DNA of 64,000 nucleotides from Ypsolopha sequella (GCA_934047225.1 OW203990.1:28003045-28067044); one strand, 5' to 3'; positions 10,701 to 23,589 are shown, counted from the stretch's first letter. Program-made: numbers and translations. Notes: generated by a model from the letters alone, not told the origin.

Positions 10701-11884
10701 GCACGTTAAGATGTGGGTAGATATTTGTGCCTGAAGCTCACCGCCCGTCACACTGGACGTAATAATCGCCGGTGATACGTTTGAAATGTAACTTGCATTT
10801 CACAGAAACACCTCTGGCACCCCCTTGACGATTCATGTCGTGATATTATGACGTGACCCACAAACGATGGAACGAAGCATGTGTGTATATTGTTGCAGGT
10901 TCTTGAACTGATGTAAGTACGTAACTTAATTACTCATCAATTTATGCTACGGCGTAGCAAGTCTACGACTGCAGCGGATATAGTATAATAAATGGATGAA
11001 AACAAACACTATGACTTGCACTGTTTATTTTAATCCATGATGATGTTTCACCAAGAGCTGACAATCGCAAGTATTAACTTTTAAAGTTTTTTAAGAAAAT
11101 ATAAATATACTGATAAATAAGATAAACAAATACAAGGAAATCTCAAGATATATTTCGGGTCCGACCAGGGGCTCTACCGCGTAATTCTCATTTGTATCAA
11201 CTTCAAGCAAATGCATGCGAAATTCAACGCGTGCAAAAGAGATTGCATGTTAGGTAGGCGTCGTCGCACGCACGACAAATTTCAATCTCAAGTTGATGTT
11301 GATGAAAATGAGAATTACGCGGTAGACCCACTGGACCCGGCATCAGTTGAGTATCTGTTGCTATCTATAAAAGCTGTTATAGTGTATATTTTTAAAGTAT
11401 TAACTTTAGTATAATAAATAATAATAAAGCCAACCGTTTCATCGATACAATTTCGGCATTATCAAGGCGAGTGTCGTTCTTAGGATGACGACGTGGCGTT
11501 ACTTTATCGATATATAAGAATTGCAGCATTTCATAGAGGTGGATCGTGAATTGGTTAATTTTACAAATGCAATTTGGTACAGCAGTTAAAAATATACTAA
11601 ATTACTTACGACTAGATTTTCCAAAGCAGAAAAACCAAATTCGATTCGATCAAAAGACAGAAATTGTACAATAATTATTTCAGAATAGTCCTGTTGATTG
11701 AGCTTAGGCATCACATTCATCCTAGTTGAGCCCTAACTGGGAATATCCGCCCAGTCTTAGTATAATCTAGAATCTAGATCTATAATCTAGACAAGTGCGA
11801 GGGAGCACGAGCGAAGTGCTACGATTGGGATAATTCTTTTCTGCGTAGTTCCAGTTAGAATTAAAGTTTCTTTGCCTTAATGGT
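10701..11884. other. Intergenic DNA with repeat fragments
   Basis: It contains a second GACAATCGCAAGTATTAA block near 11050, two facing TACCGCGTAATTCTCATTT / ATGAGAATTACGCGGTAG stretches (11177-11324, an inverted repeat of about 150 bp), and near 11428-11520 a block (CGATACAATTTCGGCATT) repeated at 39620-39760. No gene seen. Confidence 0.5.
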
Positions 11885-13590
11885 GTAAACAGACAAGCAA
11901 CCAATATACTTCAAAATACACCGTTTTACGTAAATTGACATAAGCAACCGATATACCTCAAAATACACCGTTTTATGTAAACTGACATAAGCAACCGATA
12001 TACCTCAAAATACACCGTTTTATGTAAACTGACATAAGCAACCGATATACTTCAAAATACACCGTTTTACGTAAACTGACCTAAGCAATCAATATACCTC
12101 AAAATACACCGTTTTATGTAAACTGACATAAGCAACCAATATACTTCAAAATACACCGTTTTACGTAAACTGACATAAGCAACCGATATACTTCAAAATA
12201 CACCGTTTTACGTAAACTGACATAAGCAATCAATATACCTCAAAATACACCGTTTTATGTAAACTGACATAAGCAACCAATATACTTCAAAATACACCGT
12301 TTTACGTAAATTGACATAAGCAACCGATATACCTCAAAATACACCGTTTTATGTAAACTGACATAAGCAACCGATATACCTCAAAATACACCGTTTTATG
12401 TAAACTGACATAAGCAACCAATATACTTCAAAATACACCGTTTTACGTAAACTGACATAAGCAATCAATATACCTCAAAATACACCGTTTTATGTAAACT
12501 GACATAAGCAACCAATATACTTCAAAATACACCGTTTTACGTAAATTGACATAAGCAACCGATATACCTCAAAATACACCGTTTTATGTAAACTGACATA
12601 AGCAACCAATATACCTCAAAATACACCGTTTTACGTAAACTGACATAAGCAACCAATATACCTCAAAATACACCGTTTTACGTAAACTGACATAAGCAAC
12701 CAATATACCTCAAAATACACCGTTTTACGTAAACTGACATAAGCAACCGATATACCTCAAAATACACCGTTTTACGTAAACTGACATAAGCAACCGATAT
12801 ACCTCAAAATACACCGTTTTACGTAAACTGACATAAGCAACCGATATACCTCAAAATACACCGTTTTACGTAAACTGACATAAGCAACCAATATACCTCA
12901 AAATACACCGTTTTATGTAAACTGACATAAACAACCGATATACCTCAAAATACACCGTTTTACGTAAACTGACATAAGCAACCAATATACCTCAAAATAC
13001 ACCGTTTTACGTAAACTGACATCTGCAACAAATATACCTCAAAATACACCGTTTTACGTAAACTGACATCTGCAACAAATATACCTCAAAATACACCGTT
13101 TTACGTAAACTGACATGAGCAACCGATATACCTCAAAATACACCGTTTTACGTAAACTGACATAAGCAACCAATATACCTCAAAATATACCGTTTTATGT
13201 AAACTGACATAAGCAACCAATATACCTCAAAATACACCGTTTTATGTAAACTGACATAAGCAACCGATATACCTCAAAATACACCGTTTTACGTAAACTG
13301 ACATAAGCAACCGATATACCTCAAAATACACCGTTTTACGTAAACTGACATAAGCAACCAATATACCTCAAAATACACCGTTTTAAGTAAACTGACATAA
13401 GCAACCAATATACCTCAAAATACACCGTTTTACGTAAACTGACATAAGCAACCGATATACCTCAAAATACACCGTTTTACGTAAACTGATATATGCAACA
13501 AATATACCTCAAAATACACCGTTTTACGTAAACTGACATCTGCAACAAATATACCTCAAAATACACCGTTTTACGTAAACTGAGACAAAC
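11885..13590. repeat. 47-bp minisatellite, about 36 copies
   Basis: Unit core: ATACCTCAAAATACACCGTT TTACGTAAACTGACATAAGCAACCGAT. Variants fall into classes (ATACTTC or ATACCTC; TTTTACG or TTTTATG; CCGAT, CCAAT or TCAAT), and blocks of variants recur in the same order in the first 15 copies, a higher-order pattern. Later copies are more uniform (ACCTC/TTTTACG) and a few carry CATCTGCAACAAAT. It lies about 5 kb upstream of gene A. Confidence 0.97.
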
Positions 13591-14160
13591 ATCCACATAT
13601 ACCTCACAAACCCTTTCTCTTTATCTGGTAGCTGACTTCAGCCGTGGCCTGACTGTGTTCAGGTATGTCGTCTTAAGGCGCTCTTATCCCAAAATCAGTA
13701 ATTTCAAAGTCAAATAGAACTTTCAAATATCGTCTAAAACTCCCAAAAAAAATACGGAATATAGTTCGAATCTTTATCTAGGTCTTCCACGCATGTGTTA
13801 CACGATCAGATAAACTTTGCTCGATACAAATAATTCACGAACACAGCATGTAATAAGACCTTTCAATTCATGCCATTTCCATAATTACACTCTTTTACTA
13901 ATGAAACATATCTGGTAATATTGTTCTTTAAATTTTCTAGGTCGACCACGTAAGTGGGTTTTAATAAACATATCCCTTATTTTTAAACAATTTAAAAACC
14001 GATAAAAACAACGAAAAAGTACAAAAGTGTGGTTATTTTCTTTACTCCTTACACGTAAAGAAAAAGACAGAGAGTCACTCTTCTGGGATAGGAGCGCCTT
14101 AAGAAGTCGTACCGGGAAAGTAGTCCTTAGCGAATATCAAAAATATTTTCTTGGTTCAAA
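13591..14160. other. Intergenic DNA, nothing recognised
   Basis: A short inverted match (GTCTTAAGGCGCTCTTATCC near 13670 and AGGAGCGCCTTAAGAAG near 14090) hints at the ends of a decayed element of about 430 bp. No coding sequence seen. Confidence 0.4.
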
Positions 14161-14450
14161 CAGGCCCAGTACTCCCAAAAAGATTCGGTCGATCGTTTAT
14201 CGTCCAAGCATACGTCCATCTCTGACGCACGCATAAAGAGTGTGATAGAGATGGATATACGACCGAACGATATTCGATCGAATTTTGTCACTTCGGAGTA
14301 GCCCCTCAGTACCTTTATATCACAATCAATCTCTGACGCACGCATAAAGAGTGTGATAGAGATGGATATACGACCGAACGATATTCGATCGAATTTTGTC
14401 ACTTCGGAGTAGACCCTCAGTACCTTTATATCACAATCAGCTGCTTTTGA
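14161..14450. repeat. Foldback repeat with an internal 111-bp tandem duplication
   Basis: ATCTCTGACGCACGCATAAA starts at 14218 and again at 14329; the 111-bp units are nearly identical up to CTTTATATCACAATCA. The left flank (GATTCGGTCGATCGTTTATC) partly mirrors GAACGATATTCGATCGAATT. A reversed single copy is at 42975-43100. Confidence 0.85.
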
Positions 14451-15354
14451 CATCCATTATGATATACCTTAAATAAACTGTACTGACGATCCGAAACTAA
14501 CCTTCCCTTGCTTGTACAAAGAGTCTTCAACGCCTCACGGTTTAACATGACTGTTCAGAATAAAATGTATATTTCGGAACGTATCCATCAATGGTCTATA
14601 TATTTTGTCAATGGACTTGGAGCTGTCAAAAAAAAACGAGGGACGTGGACATTTTCTTGGTATAGATCGCGGACGATTTTAATATGTGTTATTAAGGGAT
14701 ATTAACGGTAAATCGGTGCGGACATCGTAAGAAACAGTATTCAGTCAATGGCTGACGTTATTTTGGTGTGAAGACCATTTTGAGTGAATTTCCTGTGTGT
14801 GTGTGACATAACCTGTGTCCACGCGGCTTCCGACAAGTGGACTTGTCCTTTATCATTTCTGGGTTGGATGCATCCCGGGTTAGGAGGGTTGTGTTTAGAT
14901 TCATCGTGGAAGGTGATCTACGTGTCAGGGCACCGGAACACTTTGGACTCCGCAGCGAAAGGACTTCATGCGAGGATCAGTGGATGACGTCATCATACAA
15001 CTGTCTGGTAGGACATTTTATATTAAATATTGTGGAATATAAGATACTTGTATACTATAAATCTGGGACAGCTTATGGGCCCCTGTTCCAGCTGCAAGTA
15101 TCACCCTTTAGCATACAATTAGTGGTGTCTGAGCGTGGTTATGGAATCCTCGCACCAGTGACGCCGATGCCCGTCACTAGTCAATATTACCACTTTTTAT
15201 ATGCTACAATTTCTGGTAGCAACGAGCGTTTTTATCAAACAATGACAGTTAAAAACTTTGCTTGAATAAAAAAAAAGTGTAGCATAGTGTAATGGTACCG
15301 TCATGTTTGACATTTTACAACCTTACTGTTTCCATCGACCTGTGTGTACAATAT
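14451..15354. other. Intergenic DNA with repeat-derived ORFs
   Basis: An open frame at 14837-15265 has no recognisable domain. Its GGAATCCTCGCACCAGTGAC region near 15147 is shared with 17595-17650, so it is repeat-derived. Confidence 0.4.
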
Positions 15355-15735
15355 ATCTTTTTCAATGCAAGTGCTCGTAAAGGCCCACTTTTTATGCATC
15401 AAAACCGAACAGAAAGTCGATTATTTTGCCCTAGGGCTTATTATTATTTTTTTAATTTATTTACAATGAATGGTTGGCTAACCTGCAGCCTTTCCCATAA
15501 ATGTTGTACTTTTTTCCCACTGTTTAAAGGCTCTGGATACAGTTCTTTTGAGCCAATCATAATTTAAAGTTCACAAGATTATATTTGTTTTATTTCCTCA
15601 CACTATGCATTGAAAAACGTAGCATGATACACGGGTGTAAGAGCAATAAATTACTCGGTTACTCGCTACGCTCGTGTTTTAAATCGTCCTCGTAATTTAT
15701 TCCTTTTCGCCCTTGTAGCATAAACTACTATTATG
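15355..15735 (+). repeat. Dispersed repeat family R3, copy 1
   Basis: About 380 bp from TTTTCAATGCAAGTGCTCGT to GCATAAACTACTATTA, with an inner CTATGCATTGAAAAACGTAG block and an inverted pair around GCTACGCTCGTGTTTTAAA. Other copies: 40079-40470 (+), 57070-57475 (-), partial 35035-35190 (+). Confidence 0.8.
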
Positions 15736-16488
15736 TATACACTTATGTAATATACACAATTATACTTAGAATAAATTATTCTAAGCAATTATATTTATAA
15801 AGTGTGTAATTTCAATAAACCAACGCAACAATGTAATATTTAGTATGTCAAACAAAATATCTGATCGTCAATCAGTTTACAAAACTAGTACGGCGAGTAT
15901 TCTTTACTTGACTATTATATCTAATTATATAAAACTTGCATTTCATTGTGTTTCAGTCTATTGTTTAGGGTTTCATTGTATTTGGCGTATTGTTAAGGGC
16001 TTAGATGATTGTTATATCGTTACAATAAATTTAATTTAAATATTCGTTACCTTAATAAGGAACATTTCCTAGAAATACTTATGTATACAACGTGTAACAG
16101 AAAGGTGTAACCATATTTGACGAGCTTATTCAGTCAATGGTATAGAACAACTTTTACTATGGAGCCAGCCCTGTATCTCGAAAAAATTGTTAACTGTTCC
16201 ATAGGAAAATGCAATGCCGCTCGGCCGAAATGTATGGAAGGGCAGATTTCTTTTTTGAGATACTCGTAGTTTTCATCAGTCATTGATAATGCCATTAAGG
16301 CGAAACCAGTCAGGAAGTTTTAAATACATTTTTGGGCATCTATGTTTGTGGGATAGTACAAGTGATTTTCTGTTCATAATAATAAATTATTTACATAATA
16401 TATGTAAGTTATTTATAATCATAGGGTGTAATTATATTAACATGTTTTAGTGTACTCGTAGATATGTATGTCTACTTTTTAATTTTGA
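15736..16488. other. Intergenic DNA with a partial M4 element
   Basis: At 16090-16262 it holds AGAAAGGTGTAACCATATTT and CAGTCAATGGTATAGAACAA, a partial copy of the foldback element at 40683-40948. The rest is AT-rich without features. Confidence 0.5.
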
Positions 16489-16628
16489 CTTCTGCTTATC
16501 AATCTGGGTTTGCTGGAATTAATTTTTATTTTATTAAATCTTTTAAGAGATAAGCTCACCTATGTACATGATATGTCTAAGCACATTGTGTTTTTTGTGT
16601 ACAATAAAGAATATGAATTTGAATATGA
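16489..16628 (+). mobile_element. Non-LTR retrotransposon 3' end
   Basis: It ends in TTGTGTACAATAAAGAATAT followed by GAATTTGAATATGA, the usual LINE 3' end. No protein. Confidence 0.5.
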
Positions 16629-16733
16629 CGTCGCATAACGTCCCATTCGCAACACGTCTCACTGCTAGAAAAAGGTCCAGTTCGAATTAACATCATATTG
16701 GTGAACTTGGTGACATTGTATTTCATCCATTTA

Positions 16734-17275
16734 TCAGCCCGTATTCGTCCACTGCTTGACATAGGCCTCCCTCCACTTTTGGCGGTCCTCAGTCATCCTC
16801 ATCCAGCCGCCACCCGCAACGTCCTTCAGATCGTCAGTCCAGCGGGCACGAGGGCAGCCTATGCCACGCTTTGCTGTACGTGGTCTCCATTCCAATGCCT
16901 TACGGCCCCAACGGTTATCACGTCGGCGACAAATATGGCCAGTCCACTGCCACTTCAACTTACTGATACGGCAGGCTATGTCGGTCGCCTTCGATCTCTG
17001 ACGGATATCTTCGTTTCGGATTTTATCCATCAGAGATATCCCAAGCATAGCCCGCTCCATAGCTCGTTGAGCGACCTTAAATCGACGGATCAAGCCTTTG
17101 GTAAGAGACCACGTCTCAACGACGTACGTCATCACTGGAAGGACGCACTGGTTGTATACTTTACCTTTAAGCACTGCAGTGTTGGCGACGTAAATATATG
17201 ACGCAACTTACCGAATGCTGCCCACCCCAAGCATATTCTTCTGTCAGCCTCGGAGTCGAAGTTGTTTTTACAGAG
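16734..17275 (-). pseudogene. RTE-like LINE reverse transcriptase, C-terminal fragment
   Basis: Translation on the minus strand gives DSEADRRICLGWAAFGKLR, then VYNQCVLPVMTYVVETWSLT and WQWTGHICRRRDNRWGRKAL followed by RWTDDLKDVAGGGW and EAYVKQWT. These are the conserved C-terminal blocks of RTE-type LINE proteins common in Lepidoptera. A frame change near 17165 (between the LQCLK and GKVYNQ blocks) and the missing catalytic palm show that it is dead. A related fragment lies at 22100-22365. Confidence 0.85.
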
Positions 17276-18170
17276 CTGGATTTATTTATATTGTATTTAT
17301 TTACATACATAATTAAGGTTTCAGATGAATTAACATTTTGCCAAGGAAAATTTTACTTTTAAATTTTTTTGTTCGCTACGGGACCAACCCTATAAAAAAC
17401 TTAAAAACAGAATAAATAAAAGAATATGGATCAAAATGTTAATAATACATTATACAATATTTCATCCATCCATCAGCCTAGTTCGGCCACTGCTGGACAT
17501 AAGCCTTTCCAGGATATTGCCACTCTCGGCGGTCATCTTTGAAGAATTGCCCATACTCACACACGCTGGGCAGGCGGGTTGGTGAGTGCGGTGCCGGAAC
17601 CCTCGCACCAGTGACGCCGCTGCTCGTCACCAGTCTGTTCCATATAAGACCCGGCTATTTAACAGAACTTTATGTAGTAGAAGAATTATATAAATATAAT
17701 GTATTGTGGTGTATTAGTATTACTAGGTATGTGTATTGTGGATTATATAGGTAGGTAATAAATGTGCTTATGTAGTGTAGAATGTGTTTGTTTGTTTGTT
17801 TGTAGAAAAAAAAAACAATTAATGAATTAGTGAAATAACTCACTTTTCGATGTATCATAAATTTTAGTGCTGTCATAATCTAGCTTATTTAAGATGGTGA
17901 GGGTTTTTTTGAGACACATTAAAGATAAATGTCGTAATTCAACAATAATTGCCCTGAATTTGTTATGGAGATAGGGACTTAAAAAATCCCAGAAAGATTG
18001 TGCAAAGGAAGTTCCACAGAGGGGCTTGATAAAAACTATATCCTTAAGTCTGATTTTACCTGATGTCTCACAGGGATTCGTATGCAGATTTAAGATAAAA
18101 ATAAATAAAACTATATTTATACTCTACTTAATGAGTTCTAAACAATGAAACCCCACATGCTAGGGTAAGA
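17276..18170. other. Intergenic DNA with an RTE-tail repeat
   Basis: At 17461-17650 it has CCACTGCTGGACATAAGCC and CACACACGCTGGGCAGGCGG, shared with 20296-20450. The rest is AT-rich with no gene. Confidence 0.45.
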
Positions 18171-18385
18171 AAAAATATATATTTTCGACTCTGTTTCATG
18201 TATGAGGCCCCTTCTGAAAAATAATTTAATTACATTTTATATTCAAAATTCGGTTTTGGGTCAACATTTTACACAACATATAAAAATTTCAGATTTCTAT
18301 CTCATTCCGTCTAAGAGCTAGAGACCCGTGACATACGGACAGACAGACAGACAGCGGAGTGACATTAAAAGGGCTCTAATTTACT
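18171..18385 (+). repeat. Dispersed repeat fragment with GACA run
   Basis: TTCATGTATGAGGCCCC followed downstream by ACGGACAGACAGACAGACAG and CGGAGTGACATTAAAAGGGC, an interior piece common in lepidopteran dispersed repeats. Confidence 0.5.
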
Positions 18386-18505
18386 CTTTGACTTTTGTTT
18401 ACGGTATGATAAATGCCATGCGATGTAGAGTGACTAAGCTTCATCAAATAAAATTATTAATTATAAGGAATGCTCACTTTCAATAAAAAAACAATATATA
18501 TATAC

Positions 18506-19520
18506 AGGGTGGAAAAAATTTAAGGGCCCTGGAGGGGAGCTACCTTAAATCGTTTAGTTAGCTCATTTTATTGAAAGGAAACATTCCTTTATTTTTTAAA
18601 AGAAACAAAACTGCATTCAAAGATATTCTGAAATTCGCTTGTCTCACCCGGGAATCGAACCAACTAAAAATGAAAAAAATAAACCCTCGCTATTTTATCA
18701 TACGAATCGGTAGGATTATTGTTCAGAATAAAATTTGTCTATTAAACATTTGGTCTTACACTCATCTGTTGTACGAGATACTCATGAAATTAAATATTTA
18801 TTACAAGTTCTTTGTTAACAATACCTAGTACTGTTCACTTGTAACAAGTAAATGAAACGTTCTAATTTTCTTATCTCTCTTACATCCAAAGACATCGTAT
18901 GAAGTACAAGCTTGCTAATGTTATTTATCTTAAGTACCTTGCTGAAGACTTCAATAAGAAAATCGTTAAATGGTAATAATAAATGTATGCAGAGCACAAT
19001 TACTTCTTGCACTAGGCGTACTGACGAAAAGTTTAAAAAAGGAACGTATTTTTTTTGCAACGCGGAGTAACAAATTTGAAGTTCGAACCATAAATTTCGT
19101 TCGAAATTAAAATTTTGTTTTGTTTTGCTTTCATTTCGTGCTGTCATTGTGTAAAAATGGCGTATAATTATTACTTTACAAGTGAACAGTACTAGGTATT
19201 GTTAATAAAGAACTTGTAATAAATATTCAATTTCATGGGTATCTCGTACAACAGATGAGTGTAAGACCAAATGTTTAATAGACAAATTTTATTCTGAACA
19301 ATAATCCTACCGATTCGTATGATAAAATAGCGAGGGTTTATTTTTTTCATTTTTAGTTGGTTCGATTCCCGGGTGAGACAAGCGAATTTCAGAATATCTT
19401 TGAATGCAGTTTTGTTTCTTTTAAAAAATAAAGGAATGTTTCCTTTCAGTAAAATGAGCTAACTAAAGGATTTAAGGTAGTTCCCCTCCAGGGCCCTTTC
19501 ATTTTTTCCAACCTGTATAT
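18506..19520. mobile_element. Very long foldback element (about 335-bp arms)
   Basis: The left arm (18506 to about 18840) and right arm (about 19175 to 19520) are near-perfect inverted copies: GTGGAAAAAATTTAAGGGCC faces GGGCCCTTTCATTTTTTCCA, and CTAGTACTGTTCACTTG faces CAAGTGAACAGTACTAG. The spacer of about 335 bp is unrelated. Each arm carries GGTTCGATTCCCGGG, a perfect RNA polymerase III B box (GGTTCGANTCC), pointing outward on the minus strand in the left arm and on the plus strand in the right arm. TA microsatellites flank both sides. Confidence 0.9.
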
Positions 19521-20295
19521 ATATATATATATATACTGTTACTAACAAAATATGGACTTGGTCTGAAATAAAATTATATTATTAATCACTCGAATGCATT
19601 GGGATTTTTCCCCACGCGCCTGAGTAGCCCTCAGTCCGATTATTTTAGATAATCATCGAGTCAATCTGTAATCAGAGTGAGCTCGCACAGATATAAAACT
19701 TTTTTCAATGAGTCGTCTTAGTTCCTCCTAGTATCACATTAAATTAATATTCTTTTATACCTACCTATATGTACAACCACGGAAATTGGCACTCCTACTA
19801 TCTTACACCCTACTGCATTTTAATAAGAAATAAATTCGGGCAAAATTTGCAGTTGCGTCGGTGCATGTGCTGATTGTTAGCCACAGATCAATGGCGAGGG
19901 GAGCGGCGGCGGCTTATTGAGGATATGACCCTCATGTCCGTGAACAGCTACATTCATTTATCATCTATTGTATCCTGGTCATATCATACAATACTGCTAC
20001 AAGATTGGCAGGAGTTTTGGTCGCTAAAAAGTGAAATACTAGAGATAGTACTCATCTGTAAAACCAACTTTTACCAAAATCTCAACATCGATTATTTAAG
20101 AGTCTAGCTCTTGCCGGTGTGATCTTCCATCGTTTTGTGTTCAGAGCCAAATGCTTGAGTTCTTAGTAGTTTGCGATTGCGGCCTTTGATGGTGACTGAA
20201 TTTGATCCTCGATTTGCCTCTTGCTCTATTTTCCCTTCGACTATGAGTTTTAATAGATGTTATGATAACGCATAATAAGGAAACCACACATCTCA
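19521..20295. other. Intergenic DNA, nothing recognised
   Basis: No repeat family or coding sequence recognised; the ORF at 19874-20107 has no domain. Confidence 0.5.
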
Positions 20296-20450
20296 AATCA
20301 TCCATCCATCCATCCATCCATCCATCACTCTAGTTCGTCCACTGCTGGACATAAGCCTTTCCAGGACTTTGTCACTCCCGGCGGTCATCCTGGAAGAATT
20401 GCCCATACTCACACACGCTGGGCAGGCGGGTTGGTGAGCGCGTGTGTCAA
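20296..20450 (-). repeat. (CATC)n microsatellite plus RTE-tail repeat
   Basis: CATC units at 20299-20327, then CACTGCTGGACATAAGCCTT and ACACACGCTGGGCAGGCGGG, the same block as 17461-17580. Confidence 0.7.
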
Positions 20451-21420
20451 ATCTACTCAACTTTAATTGCCTATAAGGTTTTGCTTAAATCTACTGGACT
20501 TTGTATTGTCCTATTCAATTGTTTTTATTTTGGTGCACAATATAGAGTTTGTTATATTTCTATTTTACTATGGGGCTAACCCTGATATCACGAAAAATAG
20601 ATCAAAAAGAAAGCGTTTAATGGCTGCCCTGCAATCGAAAGTTTAAATCTAAGAATAAAGTTACACGAACCAACTACAGTAAAAAGAGATGAACATTGGC
20701 AAGCTTCCTAAAATTATATTTCTTACAGCAAAACCATCTAATAAAAAAAAAACTAATTGATTATACACATGTACACAGGGAAGAAAAACATTCATAGAAG
20801 TATACGAGTATAAGTTTACCACAAAATAAATTGATCATAAAGTATTTAAGAGCCTACCTCATTTTGGTGTCGCATCTTCCACCGTTCTCTGTCCAGAGCT
20901 AAATTATTAACTGACGCATTCAGGGGTCGTGGTCCAACCGACTCCTTTGACCGCTTTTGTCTTAAGATGGTAACTATAAACTTGGTCCTTGATCCAGAAG
21001 TTCTACATAGGAAGATTTAATCTAAAACCCAATATTCTTGTTTCTATGGACTAACGTGAAAACTTCCTATGACGCATTTTTATCCTTAGTACGATTGTAG
21101 TAAAAGAAAAGTGAATATTATGTCAACTTGTATCTTTTCCCCGGAGTGGAGTTTTATGGTTAAAAATTAAGGCTCTGGTCATCAATCACTAATTTTTGGT
21201 TGTTTTTTTATATTAATAAAATACTATTGCCAAATAACACATACTTTTATTTAAAGAAATGCTCAAAACAAAAATGACACAACCATTGAAATTAAACTAT
21301 TATACATCCTATCTACCTATTACAATGTTTTATTGAACATAGAGAACAAACTTAAATACGTACGAACTACCTAAGAACTCAGTTTTCACAGCCTTAGCTT
21401 TTTAGTACATAAAATATACT
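20451..21420. other. Intergenic DNA, nothing recognised
   Basis: AT-rich with no supported feature. Confidence 0.5.
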
Positions 21421-21770
21421 ATAAATACATAATCGTCACGACAATGTCTATCCCCAAGGGATAGTCAGAGGTGATACTGAGTGTGGACTGTCACAGTCAA
21501 CACTCGTAACACTCTCTTTTCATCGACGATTTTAACGTCGAATAATAATTTGATTCGCTATTAATTATCGACCTACTTCGACCACAACTGCACGCGTTTT
21601 AGGGCGTGCAGTTTTTACCTCAGTGTTTTCCTTAACCATCAGCAAACGGTAAGTATACAAACACTTAAAACACATAAATCTCATTGCCGGGAAAGATCCG
21701 AACCTGGGTCTCAACATTGAAAGTCCTCCTTTTTAATGACTGAACCGCCGTTGCTACAATATATCAAACA
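21421..21770 (-). mobile_element. tRNA-derived SINE, reversed and diverged
   Basis: Near 21686 the stretch GATCCGAACCTGGGTC is a reversed tRNA-like B-box region, and the far part carries CCCCAAGGGATAGTCAGAGG and a CGACGATTTTAACGTC block. Relatives: 26355-26560, 53330-53590, 56815-56950, which share TCAGAGGT and ACGATTATTACGTCCCAA. Confidence 0.65.
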
Positions 21771-22084
21771 CGGTGATTACTTTTATCATTAACATAAACA
21801 TATATTTTTTAATGTAGAGAGTATTTATACTCGCGTATATAAATAAATTTATCAAACGTACACATTTCTTGTCATATTTTTTAGGATGCCTTCTTAATTT
21901 AATTGCTTAAGATAAGTGTTTTATTTGTAGTTATTAAATATCGTTGGCACTTGATATACATTGAACTGCACTTATAAACAAACATACAACAATTTTTTCA
22001 ATTCACCAAAATCATTACCCATAACTTAATAATAATTATTCTTCTATCACACTAAAAATGCAATTATAGATCTTAAATGACAAG
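21771..22084. other. Intergenic DNA, nothing recognised
   Basis: AT-rich, no feature. Confidence 0.5.
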
Positions 22085-22370
22085 ATATCCAATCCCATCC
22101 AATCCATCAGCCAATATCGGTCCACTGCTGGACATAGGCCTCTCCAAGGGCACGCCACATTTTTGTATCCTCGGCCATCCTCATCCAGCCACTACCGGCA
22201 ATCTTTTTTAGATCGTCAGTCCAGCGAGCTGGCGGGCGTCCTACACTGCGTCTGCCGGTTCGTGGTCTCCACTCGAGAACCTTTCTCCCCCATCGGTTAG
22301 CGGTTCTTCGGCTGATGTGGCCAGCCCACTGCCACTTCAACTTGCTTATCTTAGAGGCTATGTCGATGAC
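22085..22370 (-). pseudogene. RTE-like LINE C-terminal fragment, second copy
   Basis: It encodes WQWAGHISRRTANRWGRKVL, then RPPARWTDDLKKIAGSGW and EAYVQQWTDIG, the extreme C terminus of the RTE-type protein also seen at 16734-17275. Only about 80 codons remain. Confidence 0.85.
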
Positions 22371-22659
22371 TTTATGATGATGATTTTATCGATGACAAGA
22401 TATAATCGATATAAAAAAAATTCAGCGTCTTATCAGACAATTAAACCCGAAAACTAGACGACGTGAAATTTATATCAATGTAAGTTAGATAATATTAATA
22501 TTTATCTAACAATAAATCTTAGATAAGAATCGGTTAAATAAAGACATTACCGGTTTTGCTTCAAAGAAATTATTGCTGCAGAAATTAAGTCTGATAAGAT
22601 ATTTACGATTAATTTTGATAAATTACGTCATCATATAAAAAAAAGTATTTCATACGTAG

Positions 22660-22820
22660 ACAATAAAGCCGATTCTAAAGGCTTTAATTTTAGTTTTAGT
22701 GCTGTCAAAACTAAATTTCATTCATTGCAAAATGGTCCTTGAAGGTTAGAAACAGAATCTAAATTAATTTTATGTTTGACAGCACTAAAACTAAAATTAA
22801 AGCCTTCAGAATCGGCTACA
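22660..22820. mobile_element. Foldback MITE, family M1
   Basis: Inverted arms GGCTTTAATTTTAGTTTTAG and its complement; same layout as 9331-9505. Confidence 0.88.
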
Positions 22821-23589
22821 ATGAAGGGAATATTTTCTACTCAGATTGTTCGGGCTTGAAACGCTATTTAACAATTCCCATAGCTTAATTTTTAAAAGAA
22901 TTTTTTCAATTTTTTTCAGAGAATATACGCCATTTTTGTACATAGTTTTCACTATTTTGGTATATAAATTAATCATTATTTTTTATGATTTTTTAAATAA
23001 TTGTCCGATGACCTTGTCACTTGAGAATTTTAGATATTATACTGATTGTGATGTGTGATTGCTTATAAAATGGTGGACTGTCTCTGTCTGTCTACTTATC
23101 TGTCATCTAGCTGTCAAATTAGTCTGAAGCAAATTATTATAAATTTATCTTGATAGCAAAGGACACATTTCTAAACAGCCATTACTCAAGTGACGTCACA
23201 CGAGGGCAAATGGAAGTTGCAGCCTTTTCGTTAAAATATTCATCACCATTAGGCTTTTTAGACCAAAACTTCGAAAATACGGCTTATTAAACCTAAATCT
23301 CGAAATGGTTTTTGAATTAACACACCTTTACATAATTTAATCTATTTATGAAATCATATTCATTCTAGTAATGATACGAAGTCCTATTATAATTATATTT
23401 ACCGCACCTGTCTCTCTACGATCAACAGAACATACGTTCTCTTATCTACACCTTAATATTAACATGTCACAAAATGCTCTTGAAATGAATTACCTAGAAT
23501 TTATACCTAGAATACCTAGAATTTACTATCTTACGAATAATTATTGCAATAGTCAACACTGCAGTTTAACATGTTAGCTGCCACCGACG
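22821..23589. other. Intergenic DNA, nothing recognised
   Basis: AT-rich; ORFs at 22846-23058 and 23371-23577 are low-complexity and unsupported. Confidence 0.5.

Noticed and set aside
11885..13590. CRISPR-like array
   Set aside because: Units are head-to-tail with no unique spacers and the DNA is insect nuclear; it is a minisatellite. The same holds for the 41-, 74-, 98-, 23- and 40-bp arrays.
14127..14453. 108-codon minus-strand ORF with internal repeats
   Set aside because: Produced by translating the 111-bp tandem duplication of a mobile repeat.
14837..15265. 142-codon ORF with GILAPVTPMPVTSQYYH
   Set aside because: The shared block with 17595-17650 shows that it is part of a dispersed repeat; no domain.
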